Positions 1 to 14,300 of a DNA stretch of 64,000 bases are shown here, in pieces. Below the pieces are notes generated by a model that searched no databases, had not been told where the DNA came from, and saw only the letters and a program-made list of their open reading frames with translations. Source of the stretch: Petrolisthes cinctipes. Taxonomy: Eukaryota; Arthropoda; Malacostraca; Decapoda; Porcellanidae. Within the stretch, counting starts at the first letter, position 1; every line of letters begins with the position of its first letter. The DNA lies in contig JAWQEG010001314.1 of assembly GCA_033782935.1 (NCBI GenBank), forward strand, positions 620,001 to 684,000, read 5' to 3'. The translations under genes and the position numbers were made by a program.

Positions 1-3000
1 ATGCTCAAAATCGATATTATAGGTGCCCAAAGTCGATATGTGCATGCATCTTCTGTACCCGTTTATATCTCAAATTCAGGCTCAAAACACCCGAATATTC
101 GATATTTTTGGGTCTCAAAAGCCATCAGTACATGCATACTCCGTGTTAGAGTATTTTTAAAATACAGGCCTAAAACATGCTGTAAATCGATATTTTAGCT
201 GCCCGAAGTCAATATGTGTATGCAACTTCTGTACCCGTCTATATCCCAAATTCAGGTTCAAAACACCAGAAAATTCGATATTTTTGGTTCCCAGAAGCAA
301 TCTGTACATGCCTATTCCTTGCTAGAATGTTTTCAAGATACAGACCCAAAACATGCTCACAATCTATATTTTAAGTGCAAAAAGTCGATATGTGCATGCA
401 TCTTCTGTACCCGTTTATATCTCAAATTCTGGCTCAAAACTCCCAAAAATCGATATTTTTGTGTCCCAGAAGCGATCTGTACATGTCTGCACCGTGTTTG
501 AGTATTTTCAAAATACAGGCCCAAAACATGCTCAAAATCGATATTTTAGGTGCCCAATGTCGATATGTGCATGCATTTTCTGTATCCGTTCATATCTCAA
601 ATTCAGTCTCAGAACACCCTAAAATTCGATTTATTTGGGTTCCAGAAGCAATTTGTACGTGTCTACTCAGTGTTGGAGTATTTTGAAAATACATGCCTAA
701 AACATGCTTAAAATCGATATTTTAGGTGCAAAAAGTCGATATGTGCATGCATCTTCTATATCCGTCTATATCCCAAATTCTGGTTCAAAACACCCGAAAA
801 TTCGATAATTTTTGGTCCCAGAAGCGATCTGTACATACCTACTCCTTGCTAGAATTTTTTCAAGATACAGACACAAAACATGCTCAAAATCGATATTTTG
901 GTTGCCCATAGTCGATATGTACATGCATCTTCTCTACCCGTTTATATCTCAAATTCAGACTCAAAACACCCGAATATTCGATATTTTTGGGTCCCAAAAG
1001 CCATCTGTACTTGCATACTCCGTGTTAGAGTATTTTTAAAATACAGGCCTAAAACATGGTGTAAATCGATATTTTAGCTGCCCAAAGTCAATATGAGTAT
1101 GCATCTTCTGTACCCGTCTATATCCCAAATTCAGGTTAAAAACACTCGAAAATTCGATATTTTTGAGTCCCAAAAGCAATCTGTACATGCCTACTTCTTG
1201 CTAGAAAGTTTTCATGATATAGACCCAAAACATGCTTAAAATCGATATTTTAGGTGCAAAAAGTCGATATGTTCATGCATCTTCTGTACCCGTTTATATC
1301 TCAAATTCAGGCTCAAAACACCCAAAAAATCAATATTTATGGGTCCCAGAAGCGATCTGTACATGCCTACTCCGTGTTAGAGTTTTTTCAAAATACAGAC
1401 TCAAAACATGCTCAAAATCGATATTTTATGTGCCCAAAGTCGATATGTGCATGTATCTTCTGTACCCGTTTATATCTCAAATTCAGGCTCAAAACACCTG
1501 AAAATTCGATATTTTTTGGTCCCAGAAGCGATCTGTACATGCATACTCCGTGTTGAAGTATTTTCATAATACAGACCCAAAACATGCTCAAAATCGATAT
1601 TATAGGTGCCCAAAGTCGATATGTGCATGCATCTTCTGTACCCGTTTATATCTCAAATTCAGGCTCAAAACACCCGAATATTCGATATTTTTGGGTCTCA
1701 AAAGCCATCAGTACATGCATACACCGTGTTAGAGTATTTTTAAAATACAGGCCTAAAACATGCTGTAAATCGATATTTTAGCTGCCCAAAGTCAATATGT
1801 GTATGCAACTTCTGTACCCGTCTATATCCCAAATTCAGGTTCAAAACACCAGAAAATTCGATATTTTTGGGTCCCAGAAGCAATCTGTACATGCCTATTC
1901 CTTGCTAGAATGTTTTCAAGATACAGACCCAAAACATGATCACAATCTATATTTTAAGTGCAAAAAGTCGATATGTGCATGCATCTTCTGTACCCGTTTA
2001 TATCTCAAATTAGGGCTCAAAACTCCGAAAATTCGATATTTTTGGGTCCCTTAATCGATCTGCACATGCCTACTCAGTACTAGAATGTTTTTAAAATACA
2101 GGCTTAAAACATGCTATAAATCGATATTTTAGGTGCCAAAGTCGATATGTGCATGCATCTTCTGTACCCGTTTATATCTCAAATTCTGGCTCAAAACTCC
2201 CAAAAATCGATATTTTTGTGTCCCAGAAGCGATCTGTACATGTCTGCACCGTGTTTGAGTATTTTCAAAATACAGGCCCAAAACATGCTCAAAATCGATA
2301 TTTTAGGTGCCCAATGTCGATATGTGCATGCATTTTCTGTATCCGTTCATATCTCAAATTCAGTCTCAGAACACCCTAAAATTCGATATTTTTGGGTCCC
2401 AGAAGCGATCTGTACGTGTCTACTCAATGTTAGAGTATTTTAAAAATTCAGGCCCAAAACATGCTCAAAATCGATATTTTGGGTGCCCAAAGTCGATATG
2501 TGTATGCATCTTCTGTACCCGTGTATATCCCTAATTCTGTTTCAAAACACCAGAAAATTCGATATTTTTGGGTCCCAGAAGCGATCTGTACATGCCTACT
2601 CCTTGCTAGAATGTTTTCAAGATACAAACCCAAAACATTCTCAAAATCGATATTTTAAGTGCAAAAAGTCGATATGTGCATGCATCTTCTGTACCCGTTT
2701 ATATCTCAAATTCAGGCTCAAAACACCCAAAAAATCGATATTTTTGGGTCCCAAAAGCCATCTGTACATGCATACTCCGTGTTAAAGTATTTTCAAAATA
2801 CAGGCCTAAAACATGATGTAAATCGATAATTTAGCTGCCCAAAGTCAATATGTGTATGCATCTTCTGTACCCTTCTATATCCCAAATTCAGGTTCAAAAC
2901 ACTCGAAAATTCGATATTTTTGGGTCCCAGAAGCAATCTGTACATGCCTACTTCTTGCTAGAAAGTTTTCAAGTTACAGACCCAAAACATGCTCAAAATC

Positions 3001-4745
3001 GATAATTTAGGTGCAAAAAGTCGATATGTGCATGCATCTTCTGTACTCGTTTATATCTCAAATTCAGGCTCAAAACTCCGAAAATTCGATATTTTTGTGT
3101 CCCAGAAGCGATCTGTACATGCATACTCCGTGTTAGAGTGTTTTTAAAATAGAGGCCCAAAACATGCTGAAAATTGATATTTTAGGTGCACAAAGTCAAT
3201 ATGTGTATGCATTCTCTGTACCCGGATATATCTCAAATTCAGGCTCAAAACACCCAAAAATTCAATTTTTTTGGGTCCCTGAAGCGATCTGTACATGCCT
3301 ACTCAGTGCTAGAATGTTTTCAAAATAGAGGCTCAGAACATGCTAAAAATCGATATTTTGGGTGCCCAATGTCGATATGTGCATGAATCTTCTGTACCCG
3401 TTTATATCTCAAATTCAGGCTCAAAACACCCAAAAATTCGATATTTTTGTGTCCCAGAAGCGATCTGTACGTGTCTACTCCGTGTTAGAGTATTTTCAAA
3501 ATACAGGCCCAAAATATGCTCAAAATCGATATTTTGGGTGCCCAAAGTCGATATGTGCATGCTTCTTCTGTACCCGTTTATGTCTCAAATTCAGACTCAA
3601 AACACCCGAATATTCGATATTTTTGGGTCTCAAAAGCCATCTGTACATGCATACTCTGTGTTAGAGTATTTTTAAAATACAGGCCTAAAACATGCTGAAA
3701 ATCGATATTTTAGCTGCCCAAAGTCAATAAGTGTATGCATCTTCTGTACCCGTTTATATCTTAAATTCAGGCTCAAAACACCCGAAAATTCGATATTTTT
3801 GTGTCCCAAAAGCGATCTGTACATGTCTACTCCGTGTTAGAGTATTTTTAAAATACAGGCCCAAAACATACTAAAAATCGATATTTTATGTGCCCAAAGT
3901 CGATATGTGCATGCATCTTCTGTACCCGTTTATATCTCAAATTCAGGCTCAAAACACCCAAAAATTCAATATTTTTGGGTCCTAGAAGCGATCTGTACGT
4001 GCATACTCCGTGTTAGAGTGTTTTTAAAATACAGGCCCAAAACATGCTGAAAATCGATATTTTATGTGCCCAAAGTCAATATGTGTATGCATCTTCTGTA
4101 CTCGTGTATATCCCTAATTCAGGTTCAAAACACCAGAAAATTCAATATTTTGGGGTCCCAGAAGCGATCTGTACATGCCTACTCCTTGCTAGAATGTTTT
4201 CAAGATACAGACCCAAAACATGCTCAAAATCGATATTTTAAATGCAAAAAGTCGATATGTGCATGCATCTTCTGTACCCGTTTATATCTCAAATTAGGGC
4301 TCAAAACTCCGAAAATTCGATATTTTTGGGTCCCTTAATCGATCTGCACATGCCTACTCAGTACTAGAATGTTTTTAAAATACAGGCTTAAAACATGCTA
4401 TAAATCGATATTTTAGGTGCCAAAGTCGATATGTGCATGCATCTTCTGTACCCGTTTATATCTCAAATTCAGGCTCAAAACACCCAAAAAATCGATATTT
4501 TTGTGTCCCAGAAGCGATCTGTACATGTCTGCACCGTGTTTGAGTATTTTCAAAATACAGGCCCAAAACATGCTCAAAATCGATATTTTAGGTGCCCGAA
4601 GTCGATATGTGCTTGCATCTTCTGTACCCGTTTATATCTCAAATTCAGACTCAAAACACCCGAATATTCGATATTTTTGGGTCCCAAAAGCCATCTGTAC
4701 ATGCATACTCCTTGTTAGAGTATTTTTAAAATACAGGCCTAAAAC
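1..4745 (+). repeat. Left mosaic segment of the array (about 27 monomers)
   Basis: No single repeat unit explains this segment. Pieces match other places at different registers: 1-425 matches 1584-2008 (9 monomers); 431-629 matches 2188-2386 (10 monomers); 704-895 matches 5274-5465 (26 monomers); about 895-1280 matches about 5816-6200 (28 monomers); about 1290-2180 matches about 11485-12375 (58 monomers, 10,195 bp); about 2400-3730 matches about 6440-7750 (23 monomers, 4,043 bp). Each match breaks inside a monomer rather than at a monomer edge. This is what repeated unequal exchange would leave. Limits are approximate to within tens of bases. Confidence 0.75.
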
Positions 4746-7734
4746 ATGATGTAAATCGATATTTTAGCTGCCCAAAGTCAATATGTGTATGCATCTTCTG
4801 TACCCGTCTATATCTCAAATTCAGGTTCAAAACACTCGAAAATTCGATATTTTTGAGTCCCAGAAGCAATCTGTACATGCCTACTTCTTGCTAGAAAGTT
4901 TTCATGATACAGACCCAAAACATGCTCAAAAACGATATTTTATGTGCCCAAAGTCGTATGTGCATGCATCTTATGTACCCGTTTATATCTCAAATTCAGG
5001 CTCAAAACAACCAAAAAAATCGATATTTTTGTGTCCCAGAAGCGATCTGTACATGTCTACACCGTGTTATAGTATTTTCAAAATACAGGCCCAAAACATG
5101 CTCAAAATCGATATTTTAGGTGCCCAATGTCGATATGTGCATGCATTTTCTGTATCCGTTCATATCTCAAATTCAGTCTCAGAACACCCTAAAATTCGAT
5201 TTATTTGGGTTCCAGAAGCGATTTGTACGTGTCTACTCAGTGTTGGAGTATTTTGAAAATACATGCCTAAAACATGCTTAAAATCGATATTTTAGGTGCA
5301 AAAAGTCGATATGTGCATGCATCTTCTATATCCGTCTATATCCCAAATTCTGGTTCAAAACACCCGAAAATTCGATAATTTTTGGTCCCAGAAGCGATCT
5401 GTACATACCTACTCCTTGCTAGAATTTTTTCAAGATACAGACACAAAACATGCTCAAAATCGATATTTTAGGTGCAAAAAGTCGATATGTGCATGCATCC
5501 TCTGTACCCGGTTATATCCCAATTTCTGGCTCAAAACACCCGAAAATTCGATATTTTTGGGTCCCAGAAGCGATCTGTACATGCCTACTCAGTGCTAGAA
5601 TATTTTTAAATTATACGCCCAAAACATACTAAAAATCGATGTTTTGGGTGCCAAAGTCGATATGTGCATGCATCTTCTGTACCCTTTTATATCTCAAATT
5701 CAGGCTCAAAACACCCAAAAAATCGATATTTTTGTGTCCCAGAAGCGATCTGTATATGTCTACTCCGTGTTAGAGTATTTTAAAAATACAGGCTCAAAAC
5801 ATGCTCAAAATCGATATTTTGGGTGCCCATAGTCGATATGTGCATGCATCTTCTCTACCCGTTTATATCTCAAATTCAGACTCAAAACACCCGAATATTC
5901 GATATTTTTGTGTCCCAAAAGCCATCTGTACATGCATACTCCGTGTTAGAGTATTTTTAAAATACAGGCCTAAAACATGCTGTAAATCGATATTTTAGCT
6001 GCCCAAAGTCAATATGAGTATGCATCTTCTGTACCCGTCTATATCCCAAATTCAGGTTAAAAACACTCGAAAATTCGATATTTTTGAGTCCCAAAAGCAA
6101 TCTGTACATGCCTACTTCTTGCTAGAAAGTTTTCATGATATAGACCCAAAACATGCTTAAAATCGATATTTTAGGTGCAAAAAGTCGATATGTGCATGCA
6201 TCTTCTGTACCCGTTTATATCTCAAATTCAGGCTCAAAACACCCAAAAAATCGATATTTTTGTGTCCCAGAAGCGATCTGTACATGTTTACACCGTGTTA
6301 TAGTATTTTTAAAATACAGGCCCAAAACATACTAAAAATCGATGTTTTGGGTGCCAAAGTCGATATGTGCATGCATCTTCTGTACCCGTTCATATCACAA
6401 ATTCAGGCTCAGATCACCCTAAAATTCAATTCATTTGGGTCCCAGAAGCGATCTGTACGTGTCTACTCAATGTTAGAGTATTTTAAAAATTCAGGCCCAA
6501 AACACGCTCAAAATCGATATTTTGGGTGCCCAAAGTCAATATGTGTATGCATCTTCTGTACCCGTGTATATCCCTAATTCTGGTTCAAAACACCAGAAAA
6601 TTCGATATTTTTGGGTCCCAGAAGCGATCTGTACATGCCTACTCCGTGTTAATGTATTTTCAAAATACAGGCCCAAAACATGCTGAAAATCGATATTTTA
6701 GGTGCCCAAAGTCAATATGTGTATGCATCTTCTGTACCCGTTTATATCTCAAATTCAGGCTCAAAACACCCAAAAAATCGATATTTTTGGGTCCCAAAAG
6801 CCATCTGTACATGCATACTCCGTGTTAGAGTATTTTCAAAATACAGGCCTAAAACATGATGTAAATCGATATTTTAGCTGCCCAAAGTCAATATGTGTAT
6901 GCATCTTCTGTACCCTTCTATATCCCAAATTCAGGTTCAAAACACTCGAAAATTCGATATTTTTGGGTCCCAGAAGCAATCTGTACATGCCTACTTCTTG
7001 CTAGAAAGTTTTCAAGTTACAGACCCAAAACATGCTCAAAATCGATAATTTAGGTGCAAAAAGTCGATATGTGCATGCATCTTCTGTACTCGTTTATATC
7101 TCAAATTCAGGCTCAAAACTCCGAAAATTCGATATTTTTGTGTCCCAGAAGCGAAGTGTACATGCATACTCCGTGTTAGAGTGTTTTTAAAATACAGGCC
7201 CAAAACATGCTAAAAATTGATATTTTAGGTGCACAAAGTCAATATGTGTATGCATTCTCTGTACCCGGTTATATCTCAAATTCAGGCTCAAAACACCCGA
7301 AAATTCAATATTTTTGGGTCCCTGAAGCGATTTGTACATGCCTACTCAGTGCTAGAATGTTTTCAAAATAGAGGCTCAGAACATGCTAAAAATCGATATT
7401 TTGGGTGCCCAATGTCGATATGTGCATGAATCTTCTGTACCCGTTTATATCTCAAATTCAGGCTCAAAACACCCAAAAATTCGATATTTTTGTGTCCCAG
7501 AAGCGATCTGTACGTGTCTACACCGTGTTAGAGTATTTTCAAAATACAGGCCCAAAATATGCTCAAAATCGATATTTTGGGTGCCCAAAGTCGATATGTG
7601 CATGCTTCTTCTGTACCCGTTTATGTCTCAAATTCAGACTCAAAACACCCGAATATTCGATATTTTTGGGTCTCAAAAGCCATCTGTACATGCATACTCT
7701 GTGTTAGAGTATTTTTAAAATACAGGCCTAAAAC
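4746..7734 (+). repeat. 17-monomer higher-order unit, copy 1 (2,989 bp)
   Basis: Nearly every private variant in this segment recurs 2,989-2,990 bp downstream, for example the AAAACGATATTTTATG variant and the missing GA in AAGTCGTATG (4,957 and 7,946). It begins with a monomer reading ATGATGTAAATCG at 4746, matched at 7735. It contains a monomer starting at 6154 that copy 2 lacks, and lacks one that copy 2 has near 9455-9630, so total length is conserved to 1 bp. Confidence 0.85.
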
Positions 7735-10724
7735 ATGATGTAAATCGATATTTTAGCTGCCCAAAGTCAATATGTGTATGCATCTTCTGTACCCGTCTAT
7801 ATCTCAAATTCAGGTTCAAAACACTCGAAAATTCGATATTTTTGAGTCCCAGAAGCAATCTGTACATGCCTACTTCTTGCTAGAAAGTTTTCATGATACA
7901 GACCCAAAACATGCTCAAAAACGATATTTTATGTGCCCAAAGTCGTATGTGCATGCATCTTATGTACCCGTTTATATCTCAAATTCAGGCTCAAAACACC
8001 CAAAAAAATCGATATTTTTGTGTCCCAGAAGCGATCTGTACATGTCTACACCGTGTTATAGTATTTTCAAAATACAGGCCCAAAACATGCTCAAAATCGA
8101 TATTTTAGGTGCCCAATGTCGATATGTGCATGCATTTTCTGTATCCGTTCATATCTCAAATTCAGTCTCAGAACACCCTAAAATTCGATTTATTTGGGTT
8201 CCAGAAGCGATTTGTACGTGTCTACTCAGTGTTGGAGTATTTTGAAAATACATGCCTAAAACATGCTTAAAATCGATATTTTAGGTGCAAAAAGTCGATA
8301 TGTGCATGCATCTTCTATATCCGTCTATATCCCAAATTCAGGTTCAAAACACCCGAAAATTCGATAATTTTTGGTCCCAGAAGCGATCTGTACATACCTA
8401 CTCCTTGCTAGAATTTTTTCAAGATACAGACACAAAACATGCTCAAAATCGATATTTTAGGTGCAAAAAGTCGATATGTGCATGCATCCTCTGTACCCGG
8501 TTATATCCCAATTTCTGGCTCAAAACACCCGAAAATTCGATATTTTTGGGTCCCAGAAGCGATCTGTACATGCCTACTCAGTGCTAGAATATTTTTAACT
8601 TATACGCCCAAAACATACTAAAAATCGATGTTTTGGGTGCCAAAATCGATATGTGCATGCATCTTCTGTACCCTTTTATATCTCAAATTCAGGCTCAAAA
8701 CACCCAAAAAATCGATATTTTTGTGTCCCAGAAACGATCTGTATATGTCTACTCCGTGTTAGAGTATTTTAAAAATACAGGCTCAAAACATGCTCAAAAT
8801 CGATATTTTGGGTGCCCATAGTCGATATGTGCATGCATCTTCTCTACCCGTTTATATCTCAAATTCAGACTCAAAACACCCGAATATTCGATATTTTTGT
8901 GTCCCAAAAGCCATCTGTACATGCATACTCCGTGTTAGAGTATTTTTAAAATACAGGCCTAAAACATGCTGTAAATCGATATTTTAGCTGCCCAAAGTCA
9001 ATATGAGTATGCATCTTCTGTACCCGTCTATATCCCAAATTCAGGTTAAAAACACTCGAAAATTCGATATTTTTGAGTCCCAAAAGCAATCTGTACATGC
9101 CTACTTCTTGCTAGAAAGTTTTCATGATATAGACCCAAAACATGCTTAAAATCGATATTTTAGGTGCAAAAAGTCGATATGTGCATGCATCTTCTGTACC
9201 CGTTCATATCACAAATTCAGGCTCAGATCACCCTAAAATTCAATTCATTTGGGTCCCAGAAGCGATCTGTACGTGTCTACTCAATGTTAGAGTATTTTAA
9301 AAATTCAGGCCCAAAACACGCTCAAAATCGATATTTTGGGTGCCCAAAGTCAATATGTGTATGCATCTTCTGTACCCGTGTATATCCCTAATTCTGGTTC
9401 AAAACACCAGAAAATTCGATATTTTTGGGTCCCAGAAGCGATCTGTACATGCCTACTCCTTGCTAGAATGTTTTCAAGATACAGACCCAAAACATTCTCA
9501 AAATCGATATTTTAAGTGCAAAAAGTCGATATGTGCATGCATCTTCTGTACCCGTTTATATCTCAAATTCAGTCTCAAAACACCCGAAAATTCGATATTT
9601 TTGGGTCCCAGAAGCGATCTGTACATGCCTACTCCGTGTTAATGTATTTTCAAAATACAGGCCGAAAACATGCTGAAAATCGATATTTTAGGTGCCCAAA
9701 GTCAATATGTGTATGCATCTTCTGTACCCGTTTATATCTCAAATTCAGGCTCAAAACACCCAAAAAATCGATATTTTTGGGTCCCAAAAGCCATCTGTAC
9801 ATGCATACTCCGTGTTAGAGTATTTTCAAAATACAGGCCTAAAACATGATGTAAATCGATATTTTAGCTGCCCAAAGTCAATATGTGTATGCATCTTCTG
9901 TACCCTTCTATATCCCAAATTCAGGTTCAAAACACTCGAAAATTCGATATTTTTGGGTCCCAGAAGCAATCTGTACATGCCTACTTCTTGCTAGAAAGTT
10001 TTCAAGTTACAGACCCAAAACATGCTCAAAATCGATAATTTAGGTGCAAAAAGTCGATATGTGCATGCATCTTCTGTACTCGTTTATATCTCAAATTCAG
10101 GCTCAAAACTCCGAAAATTCGATATTTTTGTGTCCCAGAAGCGAAGTGTACATGCATACTCCGTGTTAGAGTGTTTTTAAAATACAGGCCCAAAACATGC
10201 TGAAAATTGATATTTTAGGTGCACAAAGTCAATATGTGTATGCATTCTCTGTACCCGGTTATATCTCAAATTCAGGCTCAAAACACCCGAAAATTCAATA
10301 TTTTTGGGTCCCTGAAGCGATCTGTACATGCCTACTCAGTGCTAGAATGTTTTCAAAATAGAGGCTCAGAACATGCTAAAAATCGATATTTTGGGTGCCC
10401 AATGTCGATATGTGCATGAATCTTCTGTACCCGTTTATATCTCAAATTCAGGCTCAAAACACCCAAAAATTCGATATTTTTGTGTCCCAGAAGCGATCTG
10501 TACGTGTCTACTCCGTGTTAGAGTATTTTCAAAATACAGGCCGAAAATATGCTCAAAATCGATATTTTGGGTGCCCAAAGTCGATATGTGCATGCTTCTT
10601 CTGTACCCGTTTATGTCTCAAATTCAGACTCAAAACACCCGAATATTCGATATTTTTGGGTCTCAAAAGCCATCTGTACATGCATACTCTGTGTTAGAGT
10701 ATTTTTAAAATACAGGCCTAAAAC
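7735..10724 (+). repeat. 17-monomer higher-order unit, copy 2 (2,990 bp)
   Basis: Tandem copy of 4746-7734. At about 9206 the sequence jumps from the 6154-type monomer into the 6330-type monomer, losing one monomer. Around 9455-9630 one extra monomer of the CTCCTTGCTAGAATG type is present, after which the original register returns (TGTTAATG at 6,647 and 9,637). From 10725 on the sequence instead follows 3692 onward. Confidence 0.85.
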
Positions 10725-11323
10725 ATGCTGAAAATCGATATTTTAGCTGCCCAAAGTCAATATGTGTATGCATCTTCTGTACCCGTTTATATCTTAAATT
10801 CAGGCTCAAAACACCCGAAAATTCGATATTTTTGGGTCCCAGAAGCGATCTGTACATGTCTACTCCGTGTTAGAGTAATTTTAAAATACAGGCCCAAAAC
10901 ATACTAAAAATCGATATTTTATGTGCCCAAAGTCGATATGTGCATGCATCTTCTGTACCCGTTTATATCTCAAATTCAGGCTCAAAACACCCAAAAATTC
11001 AATATTTTTGGGTCCTAGAAGCGATCTGTACGTGCGTACTCCGTGTTAGAGTGTTTTTAAAATACAGGCCCAAAACATGCTCAAAATCGATATTTTATGT
11101 GCCCAAAGTCAATATGTGTATGCATCTTCTGTACCCGTGTATATCCCTAATTCAGGTTCAAAACACCAGAAAATTCAATATTTTGGGGTCCCAGAAGCAA
11201 TCTGTACATGCCTACTCCTTGCTAGAATGTTTTCAAGATACAGACCCAAAACATGCTCAAAATCGATATTTTAAGTGCAAAAAGTCGATATGTGCATGCA
11301 TCTTCTGTACCCGTTTATATCTC
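10725..11323 (+). repeat. Segment matching 3692-4290 (40-monomer offset)
   Basis: Variants in this segment recur 7,033 bp upstream, including the TTTTGGGGTCCC variant at about 4,149 and 11,182. It links the end of the second 17-monomer unit to the first 26-monomer unit and overlaps the start of the latter. The match ends near 4,290 and 11,323, where AAATTAGGGCTC in one copy faces AATTTCAGACTC in the other. Confidence 0.75.
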
Positions 11324-14300
11324 AATTTCAGACTCAAAACTCCGAAAATTAGATTTTTTGGGTCCCTTAAGCAATCTGCACATGCCTACTCAGTGCTAGA
11401 ATGTTTTTAAAATACAGGCCCAAAACATGCTATAAATCGATATTTTAGGTGTCTAAAGTCGATATGTGCATGCATCTTCTGTACCCGTTTATATCTCAAA
11501 TTCTGGCTCAAAACACCCAAAAAATCAATATTTATGGGTCCCAGAAGCGATCTGTACATGCCTACTCCGTGTTAGAGTTTTTTCAAAATACAGACTCAAA
11601 ACATGCTCAAAATCGATATTTTATGTGCCCAAAGTCGATATGTGCATGTATCTTCTGTACCCGTTTATATCTCAAATTCAGGCTCAAAACACTTGAAAAT
11701 TCGATATTTTTTGGTCCCAGAAGCGATCTGTACATGCATACTCCGTGTTGAAGTATTTTCAAAATACAGACCCAAAACATGCTCAAAATCGATATTATAG
11801 GTGCCCAAAGTCGATATGTGCATGCATCTTCTGTACCCGTTTATATCTCAAATTCAGGCTCAAAACACCCGAATATTCGATATTTTTGGGTCTCAAAAGC
11901 CATCAGTACATGCATACTCCGTGTTAGAGTATTTTTAAAATACAGGCCTAAAACATGCTGTAAATCGATATTTTAGCTGCCCAAAGTCAATATGTGTATG
12001 CAACTTCTGTACCCGTCTATATCCCAAATTCAGGTTCAAAACACCAGAAAATTCGATATTTTTGGGTCCCAGAAGCAATCTGTACATGCCTATTCCTTGC
12101 TAGAATGTTTTCAAGATACAGACCCAAAACATGCTCACAATCTATATTTTAAGTGCAAAAAGTCGATATGTGCATGCATCTTCTGTACCCGTTTATATCT
12201 CAAATTAGGGCTCAAAACTCCGAAAATTCGATATTTTTGGGTCCCTTAATCGATCTGCACATGCCTACTCAGTACTAGAATGTTTTTAAAATACAGGCTT
12301 AAAACATGCTATAAATCGATATTTTAGGTGCCAAAGTCGATATGTGCATGCATCTTCTGTACCCGTTTATATCTCAAATTCAGGCTCAAAACACCCAAAA
12401 AATCGATATTTTTGTGTCCCAGAAGCGATCTGTACATGTCTGCACCGTGTTTGAGTATTTTCAAAATACAGGCCCAAAACATGCTCAAAATCGATATTTT
12501 AGGTGCCCGAAGTCGATATGTGCTTGCATCTTCTGTACCCGTTTATATCTCAAATTCAGACTCAAAACACCCGAATATTTGATATTTTTGGGTCCCAAAA
12601 GCCATCTGTACATGCATACTCCGTGTTAGAGTATTTTTAAAATACAGGCCTAAAACATGATGTAAATAGATATTTTAGCTGCCCAAAGTCAATATGTGCA
12701 TGCATCTTCTGTACCCGTCTATATCTCAAATTCAGGTTCAAAACACTCGAAAATTCGATATTTTTGAGTCCCAGAAGCAATCTGTACATGCCTACTTCTT
12801 GCTCGAAAGTTTTCATGATACAGACCCAAAACATGCTCAAAAACGATATTTTAGGTGCAAAAAGTCGTATGTGCATGCATCTTATGTACCCGTTTATATC
12901 TCAAATTCAGGCTCAAAACACCCAAAAAAATCGATATTTTTGTGTCCCAGAAGCGATCTATACATGTCTACACCGTGTTATAGTATTTTCAAAATACAGG
13001 CCCAAAACATGCTCAAAATCGATATTTTAGGTGCCCAATGTCGATATGTGCATGCATTTTCTGTATCCGTTCATATCTCAAATTCAGTCTCAAAACACCT
13101 TAAAATTCGATTTATTTGGGTTCCAGAAGCGATCTGTACGTGTCTACTCAGTGTTGGAGTATTTTGAAAATACAGGACTAAAACATGCTTAAAATCGATA
13201 TTTTAGGTGCAAAAAGTCGATATGTGCATGCATCTTCTGTACCCGTTTATATCTCAAATTCAGAATCAAAACACCCGAATATTCGATGTTTTTGGGTCCC
13301 AAAAGCCATCTGTACATGCATACTCCGTGTTAGAGTATTTTCAAAATACAGGCCTAAAACATGCTGAAAATCGATATTTTAGCTGCCCAAAGTCAATATG
13401 TGTATGCATCTTCTGTACCCGTCTATATCTCAAATTCAGGTTCAAAACACTCGAAAATTCGATATTTTTGGGTCCCAGAAGCAATCTGTACATACCTCCT
13501 TCTTGCTAGAATGTTTTCAAGATACACACCCAAAACATGCTCAAAATCGATATTTTAGGTGCAAAAAGTCGATATGTGCATGCATCTTCTGTACCCGTTT
13601 ATATCTCAAATTCAGGCTCAAAACACCCGAAAATTCCATATTTTTGGGTCCCTTAAGCGATCTGTACATGCATACTCAGTGCTAGAATGTTTTCAAAATA
13701 TAGTCTCAAAACATGCTAAAAATCGATATTTTAGGTGTCCAAAGTCGATATGTGCATGCTTCTTCTGTACCCGTTTATATCTCAAATTCAGGCTCAAAGC
13801 ACCTAAAATTCAATATTTTTGGTTCCCAGAAGCTATCTGTACGTGCATACTCCGTGTTAGAGTGTTTTTAAAATAGAGTCCCAAAACATGCTGTAAATCG
13901 ATATTTTAGCTGCCAAAAGTCTATATGTGTATGCATCTTCTGTACCCGTCTATATCCCAAATTCAGGTTCAAAACACTCGAAAATTCGATATGTTTGGGT
14001 TCCAGAAGCAATCTGTACATGCCTACTTCTTGCTAGAATGTTTTCAAGATACACACCCAAAACATGCTCAAAATCGATATTTTAGGTGCAAAAAGTCGAT
14101 ATGTGCATGCATCTTCTGTACCCGTTTATATCTCAAATTCAGGCTCAAAACTCCGAAAAATCGATATTTTTGTGTCCCAGAAGCGATCTGTACATGTCTA
14201 CACCGTGTTTGAGTATTTTCAAAATACAGGCCCAAAACATGCTCAAAATCGATATTTTAGGTGCCCAAAGTCGATATGTGCATGCATCTTCTGTACCCGT

